DNA of 64,000 nucleotides from Lojkania enalia (Eukaryota > Ascomycota > Dothideomycetes > Pleosporales), in NCBI GenBank assembly GCA_010094045.1, contig ML986629.1:62001-126000 (forward strand), in the 5' to 3' direction. The first letter of the stretch is position 1. Each line of letters begins with the position of its first letter. This document shows, piece after piece, positions 34,874 through 47,170 of this stretch. Position numbers and translations under genes: made by a program. The notes under the pieces were generated by a model. The model had not been told where the DNA came from. It did no database searches and saw only the letters and a list, made by a program, of their open reading frames with translations.

Positions 34874-37268
34874 GAATGTGTGGCCATCACTAAGAACGAG
34901 CAGTTTCGTCTTCAATAATAGCATATTTGATGCGGTTTGTTGGCGTCGGCTAGGCGCATTCTGGTGAAGAATGGTTATCCGGGGGTCTGGGAAGGTCTAT
35001 TTGAAAGATGTGATACGTAACTTGGCATGTTCCACGGCTGTGGCTATTATGAGCGTTTTGGTGGGATAGACAAAGATTAAGCAGACGTATTTATGAAGAT
35101 TTGGTGAGACGAGGTCTATAGTCGCTACGATTGTGATATCTGTGGGAAAGTATGAAGGCGTGAGAGAAACCTGTTCAGTCTGGTATTGTTAATTTCCAAG
35201 GTTAAAATATCGTACGAATGTATTGAAAACAAGGAGGAGATATCCTACAGGATGGGAATTGGATTGAAAATAGAAAGCAAAGCGAATGCAATTTGTGTAA
35301 ATATTTTAAAATTTGGATTTTAATATAGAGAGAGACTGACTGATAAGCCTTGAAATATTGCACGAATGACAATTTTAATATGGACCGGGGAGATTTAGAA
35401 TCTTTTGTCAAGTATCTCTCTCTATAAACCCAGCTTCAGGTTCCAAGTTGAAAATGTGTCTATTCACGTTCAAGTTGCAGTATGGTATGCCAGAAGAATA
35501 CAGTTGAAGAGAAATTGCGCGGCTGACAATGATATCCAGGACGAAGGAGAGTGTTATGGAAATTCAATGAGAAGAATGTATCGGCATCCTATTCCCTGTG
35601 AATGGAATAACTGACTATCTCAGGTGATTCGGCAGTCCATAACTAGTAACATTCACAAAGGTCGTTCTATTTGAAGACATATCCTACTCTGAATTTTTCG
35701 TTCCTTTAATGCTTTTCTCCCATATTTAATATTGTTGGAGCTGCAGCAAAGTAATAGCTATGGTAACCGACGTCCTATGAGCATTCACCTCTCTACCCTA
35801 GCGGGAACGAAACATTTAAATACCAAACCATTCTAACAGAGAGGAATACATGCTAATATATGAGTTTCTACCCATAACATCCATTATAACCTTATAGATA
35901 CCTCCATATTCTACAGGGATATGTAGAAGAGTCTATACCTAGCAAAAAGCCAACTATGGGGCGCCATCGATTATGAGCAAGTGGGACGTTAATGATTCGG
36001 GCATTATTACACCATAATATCTCTACAGATGGCGATACATTGTCGCTTCCTAATTAGGCTCAATTCTTACCAGATCATTCAGGCATGAGTTCGCCTTCTT
36101 ACCGCTACCAATGGGGATCTCAGTACATAGATTCGAGTGCAATTATTATATTTCCCCTCCCTAATATTCGGTCTCCATCAATCTGAACGTCTTTGGCTGG
36201 CATTTCCTTAAAAATTTAGGTCATGTATAGCTAGTGATCTAAGGCTAAGCATCCATTAATAAAATCAAACGCACTACGATTTCCCGGCTAGCTTTTTATA
36301 GTCTAATATGTCCCCAATATTTCCCTCTAATAACTCGGACGTCGGCAAAGTCACTCACTTCTTCGAAATCCATCAATAGCCGTAAGATAGCACCCCGAGA
36401 CTCGGTCTTGTTATCCCATTGCTCTTAACTACTTTGGTTCCCGGAAATGTTTTCCCAAACCTTTGCTAAGATACTTAATTGTCCTTTGAAAATGAATCGG
36501 GGGAGTGAAAAGCTCGAGAATCTCAACAAATGTGTAAGATGTTCTGTAATCGTGCCAAAAACATCTGATACTCAAAGTTCAGCGGCGGGATTCGTAACGT
36601 TTTTCTTGGAAATTCGGACTCCTGTATAGTGAGGCACTCTGATATCATATGTTAGATAGTCGATATCTTAACCGAAACCCACCGCGTCCATTAGGCTGAA
36701 ACTGAATAGGCCTGATCTCTTCATCATGCCTATAAGTCTGACTGTACTTGGCGAAGTCGCTCCAGAGTAAATCGAAAATAGCATTGATGGGTGGCTCGTA
36801 ATAGAATCTAATTCTAAAATTGTAGCGTTCCGGAGTTTAAAGTATTTGGACGTGCTCTTCTTGTAAGAAGGTACGATCCGAAGCTCAGCGTGTAAGCAGA
36901 TGCGGATCCAAATTATGGGCCCCATTTATGAATGATTTGGCGTGATCGATTTCGTTTCGGCTATACTAGGCCCTTTTACGGTATTTAGTGTCTGGATAGC
37001 AGTAAATTGTGACTGCAAGTTGTCGAAGTACGTTAACCTGCCAAGAACTTGACATTTATATGCTTAAGCTGATAACTCACATTTGCATTCGTACACGGAA
37101 AACTTTCGGTTAGCTAACTACCTCTTTGCGACAAGGTTGAGTACAAGGATTTTAGCAAATCATCTTCCGAGTAGACCGAAACACAGTTCCAAATTTTGAA
37201 ATTATTAATAAGCTGGAGCTAACCCATAATCTGAAGAACTAAACAGTGAGCCTAGTCATGCTCCCATG
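34874..37268. other. Gene-empty AT-rich region
   Basis: About 2.4 kb with frequent stops in all frames and visibly high A+T. No repeat unit, terminal repeat or coding relic could be defined by eye. Confidence 0.5.
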
Positions 37269-37697
37269 CTATATCTTTTCTTCAGCCCATTGACGCTGAA
37301 TATCCTCGAGATAATTTTCCTTCTCCGACGATGCCGAACTAATGGATTTGTGCGAACTTTGCCTTGAGAACCAGCTCTTGTTCTGCTTTCCGAAGCTCTT
37401 TTGTATCCTCATTCGTTCAGCTTCAATCATATTCGTTTCCTCTATGATCCTAATCTCGGCAAGCCTTCGTTTTTCCTTTTCCATACGTATCCGCCGCCTC
37501 ATCTCTTTCTCCCATGCGCTGTATAAAGATCGCTGCTTTCCCTTATCTGTCCGTTCGATAATGCGTCGAATCTGTGGATCATCCGCGGAGCATCTCTCGC
37601 AGCCCCACCCCCATATCTCGAAATGCCTGAGGAATTTAACATCTTCATCGTCGAGTATATATTGTGTCGAGTTCGGTGAATATATAAAGTAGGGCAT
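37269..37697 (-). CDS. Small charged coiled-coil hypothetical protein
   Basis: An uninterrupted 142-codon frame starting at 37697. The N-terminal 50 residues include FEIWGWGCERC and IRRIIERTDKGK. Residues about 55-100 are a strongly charged predicted coiled coil (EKEMRRRIRMEKEKRRLAEI, then EERMRIQ-like repeats), followed by a Ser-rich segment SHKSISSASSEKE. No signal peptide or membrane segment. It stands alone in a gene-poor stretch. The helical charge pattern makes a real protein more likely than chance, but no family is recognised. Confidence 0.5.
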   Translation of the reverse strand: MPYFIYSPNSTQYILDDEDVKFLRHFEIWGWGCERCSADDPQIRRIIERTDKGKQRSLYSAWEKEMRRRIRMEKEKRRLAEIRIIEETNMIEAERMRIQKSFGKQNKSWFSRQSSHKSISSASSEKENYLEDIQRQWAEEKI

Positions 37698-39263
37698 GAT
37701 ATGTGCACTGCTTTAGGACAGAGATCCGTTGAAAAATATTGATATTATTCGAATCAATGATACTAGAAATTTAGTTATGTATAAAGCTGCAGTGTGCCAG
37801 ACGAAGAAGAACGAGAACTATGTGGCGTGATTTCTAAGGACCTTTTTCGGGGCGTTCAGCTATTATAAATATCGAAAGCGACTGTTCTCTAAATAATCTG
37901 AAGCGTCGGGATGGTTTCGCAAAAGAAAAGACAATGTGATTGGTCCCGGAGTCCGAAGTCTTAGAAGGTCCGTGTGTTTGTTTCAGGCCCTTCGAGCCTG
38001 GTACAATCTAAGTTTACCGCTCTAGAATTGATAATCGGTTTAAAGGCAAATGTATCCAGAAATAAACATGTCTTCGAAGCTCAGGCCGACTCGAGATTGA
38101 TTCACTCTGTAAAATAGATTTTATTCTTTATCTTGTTTACCCCAAATATATGACGAGTCACTCCAAGAAAGCTTTCAAACCCCTAAACCTTGTTTAAAAT
38201 GGCAACTACGCCCAGAGAATAGGAAATTCAAACGTGAATAAATAGAACCCGCTCGAAGACACTGTATTCTATTTCATTAATATTGCTCGAAAGCGTAGTT
38301 AATTTTGAGGATGACCTGGATTAGAATATCCAGCAACTAACCTACATATCCTTCTTCCTAAAACTACTTCTATTTATGCATTTTTACCATGCACTCAGGA
38401 GGCTTTCCTTTCTCATATAGTAACGGTGTTACATAGCTCGAGCGAATCTATGATTTCGGGTTTGAAAGAAGACTTGCAGAACGCTTGGCCTATTCAACGA
38501 AAGCTTAAGACGCATCAAAAAGGCTACTTACCTTCACAAAGATGGTGCAAAAAAGTAAAGAACCACCGTCAAACTGGTTCAGCCTTATAACAGACTAAAG
38601 TGGTCTTTAATAGCATCTCTATCAGTATCTAACTTTGCAAGGTCTCTCGCTGTGGCTGATGTGTGGCAAGAGTTCACGTGACAAGATCTATACACTCGTA
38701 TGGAAGGGATGAGAGTGGCCTATAATGGAAATTTAGACTAATAAATTCATCTAAGTATCCAATCGTCTCGTTGCATCATGAAATTGAAAATGACTCTTTA
38801 GGTTCAATGCGCTAATCGCTTCCCTTTCTTAGCAGTAGCTCTCTTCTATATCCCTGTCATATGCCAAGATCTTACCCAAAATATCCATATAACGAACATT
38901 GTCCGCCACTCTTTCAACAAGTATTGAGTTCTATCTTGCCTCTTATTCTCTTTCTTCTAAATTATTCCAACTTCATCTATGAATACAAGGCCCACGGATA
39001 CTACCCAATGGGATATTTTCCCACCACTTAATATATCTACTTTGGGGATGTGGGCCGCGTTTCCGAATTATAGATCACGCAGCGTATAAACAACAGGGTT
39101 AAAATGCGATCATTTACATATTCCGAAAGCGGAAACGGAGGTAGAAATATGAGGCTGCAAATCTAAACACATAAATGCATTCACCTCGCCCATTTCCTGA
39201 AGTGAGTGTTGTCCCTTACACATTATATCCTTGCCTACTATTTACAGTAAGAGAGCCGTAGAT
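37698..39263. other. Gene-empty AT-rich region upstream of the Cip1-like gene
   Basis: No coding or RNA feature seen. The last 200 bases should hold the promoter of the Cip1-like gene. Confidence 0.5.
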
Positions 39264-40060
39264 ATGTTGCGCCGCACTGCTCTTCTTATTCTTTCTCTCC
39301 TCCCCTTCTCCTTGGCCCAGGTCTCTGACGACTTTGAAAGTGGGTGGGACCAAGCGGCATGGCCAACTTACGCTCTCGACTGCAGCCAAGGTGGCAAGGT
39401 TAGCCTTGACAGCTCCACTGCCCATAGCGGCAAGAACTCTATGAGGGTTGATGGTGCAGGTGGTTACTGTGGACACATTTTCTTTGGCACGACCAAAGTC
39501 CCTAGCGGTGATGTTTATGTCCGGACTTACCTGTATGTTTTCACGGTGGCAAAGTTAAAATGCTGGGAAGGTGAAGCCATCATTGTTTAGAGCAAATGCT
39601 AATATTTTTTTTCTCTTCTAGGAAAGCCTCCAGGGCCTTCACTGACGCGCATGTCTCCTTCATCACTATGCCTGACTCCTCCCTGGGCAGCAAAAAGCAT
39701 CTCCGCATCGGTGGCCAGAGCAAAATCTTAATGTACAACCGCGAGTCTGACGATGCTACCCTTCCGGACCTCTCTCCTCAAGGTATTGCTACCTCAGCCG
39801 CTCTTCCGGCGAATACTTGGAAATGCTTTGAATACCACTTGGGCACCGATGGCACCATCGAGACTTGGTTAGATGGCACTGCTATTGCTGGTCTTACCGT
39901 CAAGGCGGGTACCACCAACAACAACGCCGCCCAGTGGCAAAGGGGCTCCTACAGGCCCAAGATCACTGCTATCTATTTCGGTTGGGAATCGTACGGTGGA
40001 GACACGAATACCTTCTGGTACGATGATGTCGTCGTTAGCTCGAGCCGAGTTGGATGTTAA
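39264..40060 (+). CDS. Secreted Cip1-like carbohydrate-active protein
   Basis: Exons are 39264-39532 and 39622-40060; the intron 39533-39621 (GTATGT...TCTAG) gives 235 aa. Signal peptide MLRRTALLILSLLPFSLAQ. The body is a beta-jelly-roll: DDFESGWDQAAWP at the start, RVDGAGGYCGH, RTYLKASRAF, HLRIGGQSKI, then WKCFEYHLGTDGTIETWLDG and the final YFGWESYGGDTNTFWYDDVV. This matches Trichoderma reesei Cip1, a protein co-expressed with cellulases and related to polyuronate lyases, but without the CBM1 that Cip1 carries. Catalytic activity is uncertain for the family. Likely induced on plant biomass (inference). Confidence 0.85.
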
Positions 40061-41368
40061 ACAATGAGCGCGAACCTCTACCGGATCTTCTATTCGCTTA
40101 TTGAATCACCTAACAATGGACTAATAGAAATAAAATAAGTTTTGATTCTAATAAAGTCGAACCAACAAGAAAACGTATGATATAATGTGCATGATTCTCT
40201 ATTAGAAACCTCGAGGCAATGCCTTGAGATCGCTTTTCTGTAAGAATCGCCGACTGTTTTTTGCTAGGAGTCATCGACGAAGTGGCCGATATACAGCGTT
40301 CTCGTTCCTATAATCTTTCGATATACTGTTAGCATTTTGTAAATAGACTATGATAATGATATAAAGTAGATTCATGCGTTGAATATCTTCAGATTCAAAT
40401 AGTGCTAGATTGTGGTATTTATTAATTGAGGGTTCCTAAGCGCGATTCAATGAATATAACTTTCCCATCACACTAAAGCCACGTTGTACTTAGGGTTGAG
40501 ACAGTTGACTGAAGGATGATGGGCATTGCAATCTGTTCGGCTAGGTGGCTTGCTCTCTAGTTACTCTAAATGTAATTTTCGTGCCGATGCTTCGAAATAA
40601 TATTGTCGAGTCCATAAAATGGTTCTGGTTGAAACACACAAGCAAAGCAGTGCAACTGAGGGGAAATGTTTCGGAACCTCGGACGCCCTAACGTTGCGTT
40701 TACTAGACTACGTTCACGTCACACCACAGCACCGAAACCGGTGGAGTCGTGAATTCTCATAAATTTTAGTTCTGGGCCTTGTCTTCTATTCTGAATCCAT
40801 TTATGCGAGGCTGCGTCAGCAATTGCTCGTAGAGTTCTGAGGCTCTGCGATCTTCGCGCCATTTCCTGGCATTATCCTTCATGTACTCCCAATCCAGGCT
40901 TTGCTTTCTTTTTAGCCTTTCTTATCACCCCATCGGACTCGGTTACGTGGAGGATTGAGATATGCGTCAATCATATGCCGGATTCTATCTCGAATATTGC
41001 ATAGTGATTCGCTCGCTTCGTTTCAAAACCTCTCCCTAGCCGGATTTATATGAAAGGGCTGCACCCCAGATCACACTACCGTGCTCCGCGTAAATTCTGG
41101 CAAGGATGTCGGAAACAAACCTTGTTTCTTTTTACATCACAGGGCTCCACATAAATTGATCACAACGGATGAAAGGGACAGAAACATACCACCGGCATTG
41201 AAATGGTGCTACTAACCCCGCTAAATGAATATGAGCTCTGTTTGAAGCGCTGTCAATTCTGCCTAAAGAAGCTGCCATAGTTGGATCTGTGATGTCTTTA
41301 AATATTTGTCTATTACCGCTAATCATGCCCCCAACCATCAAAGACAGTCCAAGAATTGTCAACTCAGA
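40061..41368. other. Intergenic between two secreted protein genes
   Basis: 1.3 kb, no supported gene. Open frames antisense to the CE5 gene (41132-41539) are shadows. Confidence 0.55.
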
Positions 41369-42150
41369 ATGAAGCTTACGGCTGCTGCAGCTCTCTCTCT
41401 CGCTGGCTTTGCCGCCGCCAACCCTGTCGAACTCGAGGAGAGACAGAATTGCCCTAAGGTCTATGTATTCGGCGCCCGTGAGACAACAGCTCCTCCTGGA
41501 TATGGTACTGCTGGTGGTTTGGTGACAAGGGTTGTTCAAACTTATCCGGGAGCTGGCTCATCCGCAATCACCTATCCAGCCTGCGGGGGTCAGCCTCAGT
41601 GTGGAGGTGTGAGTTATGACAACTCCGCTACTCAAGGCACTGCAGCAGTGGTCAGGGCTGTGACGGAATATAACCAGAGGTGTCCGTCTACTCAAATTGT
41701 CTTGATCGGGTACTCCCAGGTAAATACTGTGTCAGCTCCATTGACGTTAAATTCTGATAATTTCCAGGGTGGCCAAATTATGGATAATGCTCTATGCGGC
41801 GGCGCTGGAGCTACTCTCACAGGAGCCGCTATGGACGCCGTCAAGGCTGCCATATTCATGGGTGACCCCCATAATCGGGTGGGTCTGCCTTACAATGTCG
41901 GTACATGCCAGGCGCAAGGCGTAGGTCCCCTAATCAACTAAATATGGCTTTCATGATGCTGATGATCTCAAACTAGTTTGCTGCTCGTCCAGCAGGCTTC
42001 ACCTGCGCTGTAGCGTCTAAGATCCAGTCATACTGCGATTCCACCGATCCCTACTGCTGCACTGGCAATGACGCCAATAGCCACCAGCAATACGTCAATA
42101 AGTATGGAAACCAGGCCCTGGAATTCATTAAGAGCAAGATCACTGCATAA
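41369..42150 (+). CDS. CE5 acetylxylan esterase / cutinase-like serine esterase
   Basis: Secreted alpha/beta hydrolase, 225 aa. Exons are 41369-41719, 41768-41920 and 41977-42150, with 48- and 56-nt introns. Signal peptide MKLTAAAALSLAGFAAA followed by a propeptide ending EERQ. CPKVYVFGARETTAPPGYG opens the catalytic domain. The nucleophile is Ser116 in GYSQ|GG, split by intron 1. Asp192 (DPYC) and His204 (NSHQQY) complete the triad; their 12-residue spacing matches acetylxylan esterase II. Paired cysteines CGGQPQCGG and YCCTGN are also as in acetylxylan esterases. Acts outside the cell, removing acetyl groups from xylan (or cleaving cutin if cutinase-like). I favour acetylxylan esterase. Confidence 0.9.
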
Positions 42151-42588
42151 ATGCTTGATCGCTGTCTGGGAATGTGCTACTCAAATAGGAAAAATATTTA
42201 TACAAGAAGATATTGAACTGTGCGCCCTTTCCAAGTCATTCCGCATCTGGAACTCACGATCGAAACGTCCATTGGCCTTGAAAAAATGATTACGTGTTGA
42301 GTGGACGAGCTGCCACTCTAGGCAGGTAATCTAGGTGTCAGCTGCTCTTCCTTGCGAGATAGCATTATGGGAGTATAAATATGAGTTCTTCATCTTATAT
42401 ATTACACGTCGTTGAGGTTATTAATCCTCACTTAGTAACTTTGGGAAAGCTTGAGTGATGGTCAGCACGTGATAAGTCACGTTCAAATTTTAGCTCTTAG
42501 CAGCCAAGAGCTGAACCTTGACAAAGCTCCCCGATGTTACAAAATCACTGCTGAGACCTATCCTGAAGAGCTAAATTAGACATACAAA
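42151..42588. other. Intergenic
   Basis: Promoter region of the downstream 2EXR-like gene. Nothing else seen. Confidence 0.5.
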
Positions 42589-43281
42589 ATGGCCGCCAAC
42601 TTTGTCCATATGATTAAGGGCAGTAATAAGCTTCTTCAGTTCCCACGGGAGATCCGAGATCATATTTACCAGTTCGTGATACCCGGCAGCCTCGTCGAAA
42701 TAGCCTGGGATACAAGTATTACGGCTCTGGAGCGAAAATTGCCACCAATATCATTGACAAGCCGTCAGATGCATGACGAGACCGTTCCTATTTTCCTTCA
42801 AAACACAATATGGATATTGCCCCACATGGTCCAAGCAAAGCCGTTCTCCGACTTGCTATACTCATTTCCGAACGGCTCCGGATTCCTCAACATCCGCTTT
42901 TTGATGCTGACTGACCTTTCAATTTTAACGACTAAACTGTTAAAATACTGTCAGAACCTTCGGATTCTCATTATAACCTTCGATGGACCGGAAATTGCAG
43001 GTGGACAGCTTGTCAAGAACGGTCATTGGGAACTAGGGAAGCTGACTTCTAAATACGATATCGATGTCATATTCCAGCTTAGGCATTTGAAAAGGCTCGT
43101 TCTGGCAATGCGAAATTGCGAAGAGTGGGCCCGGCCCCAATTCTCAGGTGATGCTATCATGCTAGGTCTAGAAATGTGGTTTCAGGAGAGGTTTGCAAGA
43201 AAAGGAAATCGCGTTGGCATTCTTTCGGCCCCATATCTTTCTTGGAATGCGAAGGAATGGATTGATGAGCTTGGACTCTAA
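42589..43281 (+). CDS. 2EXR / F-box-like fungal protein
   Basis: Single-exon gene of 230 aa with a good start context (CAAAATGGCC). The N-terminal motif LLQFPREIRDHIYQFVIPGS is the F-box-like '2EXR' signature found in large expanded families of Pezizomycotina. It is followed by LTSRQMHDETVPIFLQNT, the usual second block. The C-terminal half is leucine-rich and ends with ERFARKG and a tryptophan-containing tail. No signal peptide. Biochemical role unproven; some members may recruit SKP1-CUL1 ligase. Related in layout to the proteins at 44293-45138 and 62355-63179. Confidence 0.7.
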   Translation: MAANFVHMIKGSNKLLQFPREIRDHIYQFVIPGSLVEIAWDTSITALERKLPPISLTSRQMHDETVPIFLQNTIWILPHMVQAKPFSDLLYSFPNGSGFLNIRFLMLTDLSILTTKLLKYCQNLRILIITFDGPEIAGGQLVKNGHWELGKLTSKYDIDVIFQLRHLKRLVLAMRNCEEWARPQFSGDAIMLGLEMWFQERFARKGNRVGILSAPYLSWNAKEWIDELGL

Positions 43282-44292
43282 GGGAGAGTATGAGACGCGA
43301 GAAGAATAGTTCGGCAAGTGGAGCTAGGCGTGTAGGAACGAAAGGTCGGCGATATTATAAATATTGCAACCGTCAGCTAAAACGCAAGCATCTGAATGGA
43401 AGATATTGCGCATTTCTTATAAGTTTGGTGCCGTGGGATCTACCCCCATTTCGATACTTGCCCGTTTATCAATCGGAGGCAGAATCTCTAACAATCTTTA
43501 TGAGGCGCTATGGATACGAGTTGGCATCAACCTGGAACAACCTCAGAACTCCAATTAGAAAAGTTCAAGGCAAAATTATTTCCTGCTGGTTGACTATGAT
43601 TGCGGATCAACTGAATTACTCGTTTATCGTAATATACAGCTCCGTTTTCTAATATTCTTTTGTCAAAGCCCAGAATGAAATGGAACCCCAGAGAATAATC
43701 AATTATAGAGATGACATGTAGAATTTAAAAAATTTGACTTGATTTCAGATTCGACCTCGAAAGAGCGAATTACGCGTCCTTCCGTGTAAGCAGGAGGGGG
43801 TGGAGACCGTATAGGGTGGTATAGATGGATGTATTGATGAGGCCCTTTAGTGTTACCTTGACCTCTCGGTCAAGGTACGGGGGGGGAATATATAGTACAT
43901 GAGACTGCTTAGTCAAGGGCTGCACAGCTGATCAGGCACGTGACCTGAGCTTACATTACGTTTCTCGGCTTCCGGAATTTGTTGGCTAGAAAGTAGGGGT
44001 TTCGCATATCGTTCGAACGAAGCCATGATGCATCGTACTCCTTTGGAACACGCTAGAATCTTCGAACCCTTAGACACGCATGTTTAACGCAATTCCAAGG
44101 AGGAAGTCGAAAATATTTGAGATTCTAGCTCGCAAAGAACCAGACTAGATTAATCAAGGTAGAATGTAACTGAAATCCGGAACACTGCGCCATTTCGTAA
44201 GAAATCGGAATTGATTATCGGCCGAGTGAACCAGCAGAAGCTTTTTCAAGGAGTAGTATATCCATGGAACCCAGGCTTATAGACTCTACTAA
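43282..44292. other. Intergenic between convergent 2EXR-like genes
   Basis: An open frame at 43290-43652 directly after the first gene is basic and has no recognisable domain; I do not call it. The GGGGGGG run near 43880 is the only low-complexity element. Confidence 0.45.
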
Positions 44293-45138
44293 TCACTCAG
44301 AGTTCGAGCTATCAAAGCTTGAAGCCGGGGTATTCACGCGTTTGGGGAAGAACTGCGATACCTTGGGACAATTCACGGTAATAAGCCTTCCGTGATTCAA
44401 CGCCTCCATTTCCATCCAATCTTTGAGCCCCCAGAAAACCTCAAGCCCCGCTTTCATACCTTCCATGCCGCTATATTCCTGTCGAGCTATCTCCATCAAA
44501 GCCAACTTCTTTCGCAACGCCATTGAAGGTTCCAGATCTAAGTTGACGGTTTCTAGATCGCCCATTCCTGGAATGACTTTAAGATCAAAGCTCCGGGCCA
44601 TGGTATGCAAGTCTAGCTCGAGACCACGGCGATCGTCATTCCAAATAAGATGGTCGAGGTTGATGAGTAAAGAAATGCTCTTGATATTGGGGCATCGACG
44701 AAGAAGCTTCGCGGCATTGGAGCTGAAGACATCCTTCTCAAATAAATTGAGGCTTGTGAATTCCACATGTTGTACGCCATCGTATCCCTCGTTGTTCTTG
44801 AATTCGTTCAAGAAAACCATCAAGTTGAAGATCGCAGCGTCTGAAGACAATGTGAATGTGGTGTCCTTGATGATGACTTGGCATGCTTCGGTGTAAAAGA
44901 TGTTATCGACTTCGCAGATCTCGGGGTACTTGAAATCGCGATGGTCCGGTACGTCCCCAAAATTGAGCTCTGTGTCGAGGAGAGCATATTCATAGAAGCG
45001 ATTCCGGATAGATCGAGGAAGACACATGAAGACATTGCCGGCGTGTACAGCATTCTCGTATGAGATCATTTGTTCAGCATCCGAGGACTTGCGGTCTTGC
45101 GACGGCGGAGGACTGGGTGGGTAAACTGAGTGCGTCAT
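44293..45138 (-). CDS. 2EXR / F-box-like fungal protein
   Basis: Single-exon frame of 281 aa, ATG at 45138 in context AAAATGACG. After a Pro/Ser-rich N-terminus comes NVFMCLPRSIRNRFYEYALL, a degenerate form of the 2EXR start. EVDNIFYTEACQVIIKDTTF is the second block, then LLRRCPNIKSISLLIN, a leucine-rich region. The C-terminus is Ser-rich. Convergent with the similar gene at 42589, about 1 kb apart, but the two proteins are too different for a recent duplication. Function unknown. Confidence 0.65.
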   Translation of the reverse strand: MTHSVYPPSPPPSQDRKSSDAEQMISYENAVHAGNVFMCLPRSIRNRFYEYALLDTELNFGDVPDHRDFKYPEICEVDNIFYTEACQVIIKDTTFTLSSDAAIFNLMVFLNEFKNNEGYDGVQHVEFTSLNLFEKDVFSSNAAKLLRRCPNIKSISLLINLDHLIWNDDRRGLELDLHTMARSFDLKVIPGMGDLETVNLDLEPSMALRKKLALMEIARQEYSGMEGMKAGLEVFWGLKDWMEMEALNHGRLITVNCPKVSQFFPKRVNTPASSFDSSNSE

Positions 45139-46318
45139 TTTGAAAATGGGAGCAGCTTCAATTAGTTAATACGTGTAGAAGTAAGGCAGAATCTTTCGTC
45201 ACGTTTCTAACCTACTCAAAATCCCAAAGGAAACAGCTACTATCTTAGTAAGAAAGGTTGATATAGAGTAATTAACCTAGGTAAAAAAGAGGAGTGAAGA
45301 TGTGGCGTCCAAGGGTTGCACGTTCAATATATGCGCGGGGAAACGGGAAAAGAGGTTGTAAGGGACAATTTATGACCGAAAGTCATAGATTTATGCGCCG
45401 CCTATCTTTCAAAAGTGAGAGAGTAAGAGCTAGATCCGAGATGATAGTGAAGGCAAGACAGACAAGCAGCTGAAATATTGCCTATATGTACAATTTAAGT
45501 TACACGGGCAGTGCGTTTGATATATTTTTCTAATCCTACCATATTGTCTAAAAACATCGCGAAGTCTGCCGTATCTAGCTTGCCGTAATTGGAGGAGCTA
45601 ATAGGTTGCGGCTTTTAGGAAATTCGTTCGACCATAGCCAGTCCAGAAACTCCGTGTTATCGAATTCACTATTAATCAACGTCTTGATGCCGATTTTAAT
45701 ACGGGGATTACAAAGTAATAGTCCTGCAGTACTCATAATACCCCGAGGCCAAGGGGAAATTCAAGGAAACGCTTTAGAATAGGCTGTGTGGTATGTACCC
45801 CTTATCTGAGCTAAAGATAATTTTGGTCATGAGTGAAAACGAAATCTTGGCCCTAGTACATTTATAGCTTATGCCTTCTTCCGTTTACAATATATATGCA
45901 TCATAACTTCCAAAATTCATGCTCGGATCAAAGACAGCGGAAATTGACCGAGTCGACCATTACCAGCTTCTTAAGCTCAACGAGACAGGCTGGTATCAGG
46001 GCCAATAGCCGAAGTTGGAAAATAAACGGAATAGCATAAACAGTTTATTTTGAGGTTTTGGCTTTTGTGATGATTTATATCTCCTTGCGTACTAGAACCT
46101 GTTCAATCTATTTTCAGCGGGTGGTTAAATTTAACGTGCCTAAGTATTGAAAAGTGATCGGGCGGTTTTCAAGTAATCAAACAGTGAGGCCACTCCCTCT
46201 TTATAAAACAGGGACGCACTATCCTACTATGCGACCTTGCTTTCTAGGCAGAACCCTAGTCACCGCAACCCAGCGAAACCAACTCTTCTATGATTAGGGG
46301 TAGATTTGGTGTCAGTGC
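45139..46318. other. Intergenic, no gene seen
   Basis: 1.2 kb, AT-rich, short open frames only. Confidence 0.5.
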
Positions 46319-47170
46319 TTTGAGATAGCCCGCATATACGAAAGCTTATCACCCTTCCAAACCCTACCGTCGGTTGAAGACTTACGCGATATTGTATTTG
46401 AGGAGATCCCAGCTCTTACGGATTGGAATTTGCTTTACCTCTCACTGAAAGGCTCGTTCGAAGAAGATCAAGCTGCCGCTATTGGGCTGATCAATAATAT
46501 CACAAACCCGAAATACTCTGTGAATGGCCTTATGCCTAGGATCCTGTTCGCTGCTCTAGAAGAGATGGGCGATAATGATCCAGATGTATGGACATAGGTC
46601 ATGTTTGACGCATGGCTCACAATTATCATAATCTCGCAAGAAACATTGCTAGAGTTCCAACATTTCAACGAATCTTTTACTTATTCGACGCTTATGACCT
46701 GTACCGTGGTATGGATTCTGTGACCAACTACTGAGCATAACCTCGGTATCCTTTATAGCGCATACAAAGCTATCGTTGTTCGCTTCGATGATGGTAAAAT
46801 AGAATTTGTAGCAAAACTTAAGGGGGTTGTGGTATTCGTTCAGAAGGCAGGAGAAACCGCACGATTTCCACTATATTTCCCAATGATAGGCCCAATACCC
46901 AATACTACTGTGATCGCAAAACATTCCATCGTCACGGCGGAGAGCTTCGTCTTCGGACTCCGAAACATAAGTATGCTAGCGGAGCCGTGGAAGACCGATA
47001 TTAACGGCGATACGAGGAGCGAAAGCTATGCACGAGCAGTGAGTGAATACACCTTACGGACTTTGGGAGGTTACTTGAACGAGGCTTATGGCGAGTTGAT
47101 GTGTCAAATTATGCAAAAGGTTCTGTCGGGGTCTCTTAGTATTTGGGACCGAGTTAAAGAGGATTTATAG
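46319..47170 (+). pseudogene. Decayed unrecognised coding sequence
   Basis: Three adjacent protein-like blocks on the plus strand. The first, 46319-46597, is open for over 90 codons without a start: FEIARIYESLSPFQTLPSVE, EEDQAAAIGLINNITNPKYS, ending TAG after DPDVWT. The second, about 46606-46710, is in another frame (HNLARNIARVPTFQRIFYLF). The third, about 46759-47168, includes RFDDGKIEFVAKLKG and FVFGLRNISMLAEPWK, and ends VKEDL. GTATGG occurs at the end of the first and second blocks, so introns are possible, but no donor/acceptor pair I tried keeps the frame between blocks 1 and 2. I do not recognise a family. Most likely a frameshifted gene remnant. Confidence 0.35.

Noticed and set aside
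43290..43652. 120-codon frame directly after the first 2EXR-like gene
   Set aside because: Basic, no domain, begins 9 bases after a stop and is likely 3' untranslated sequence.
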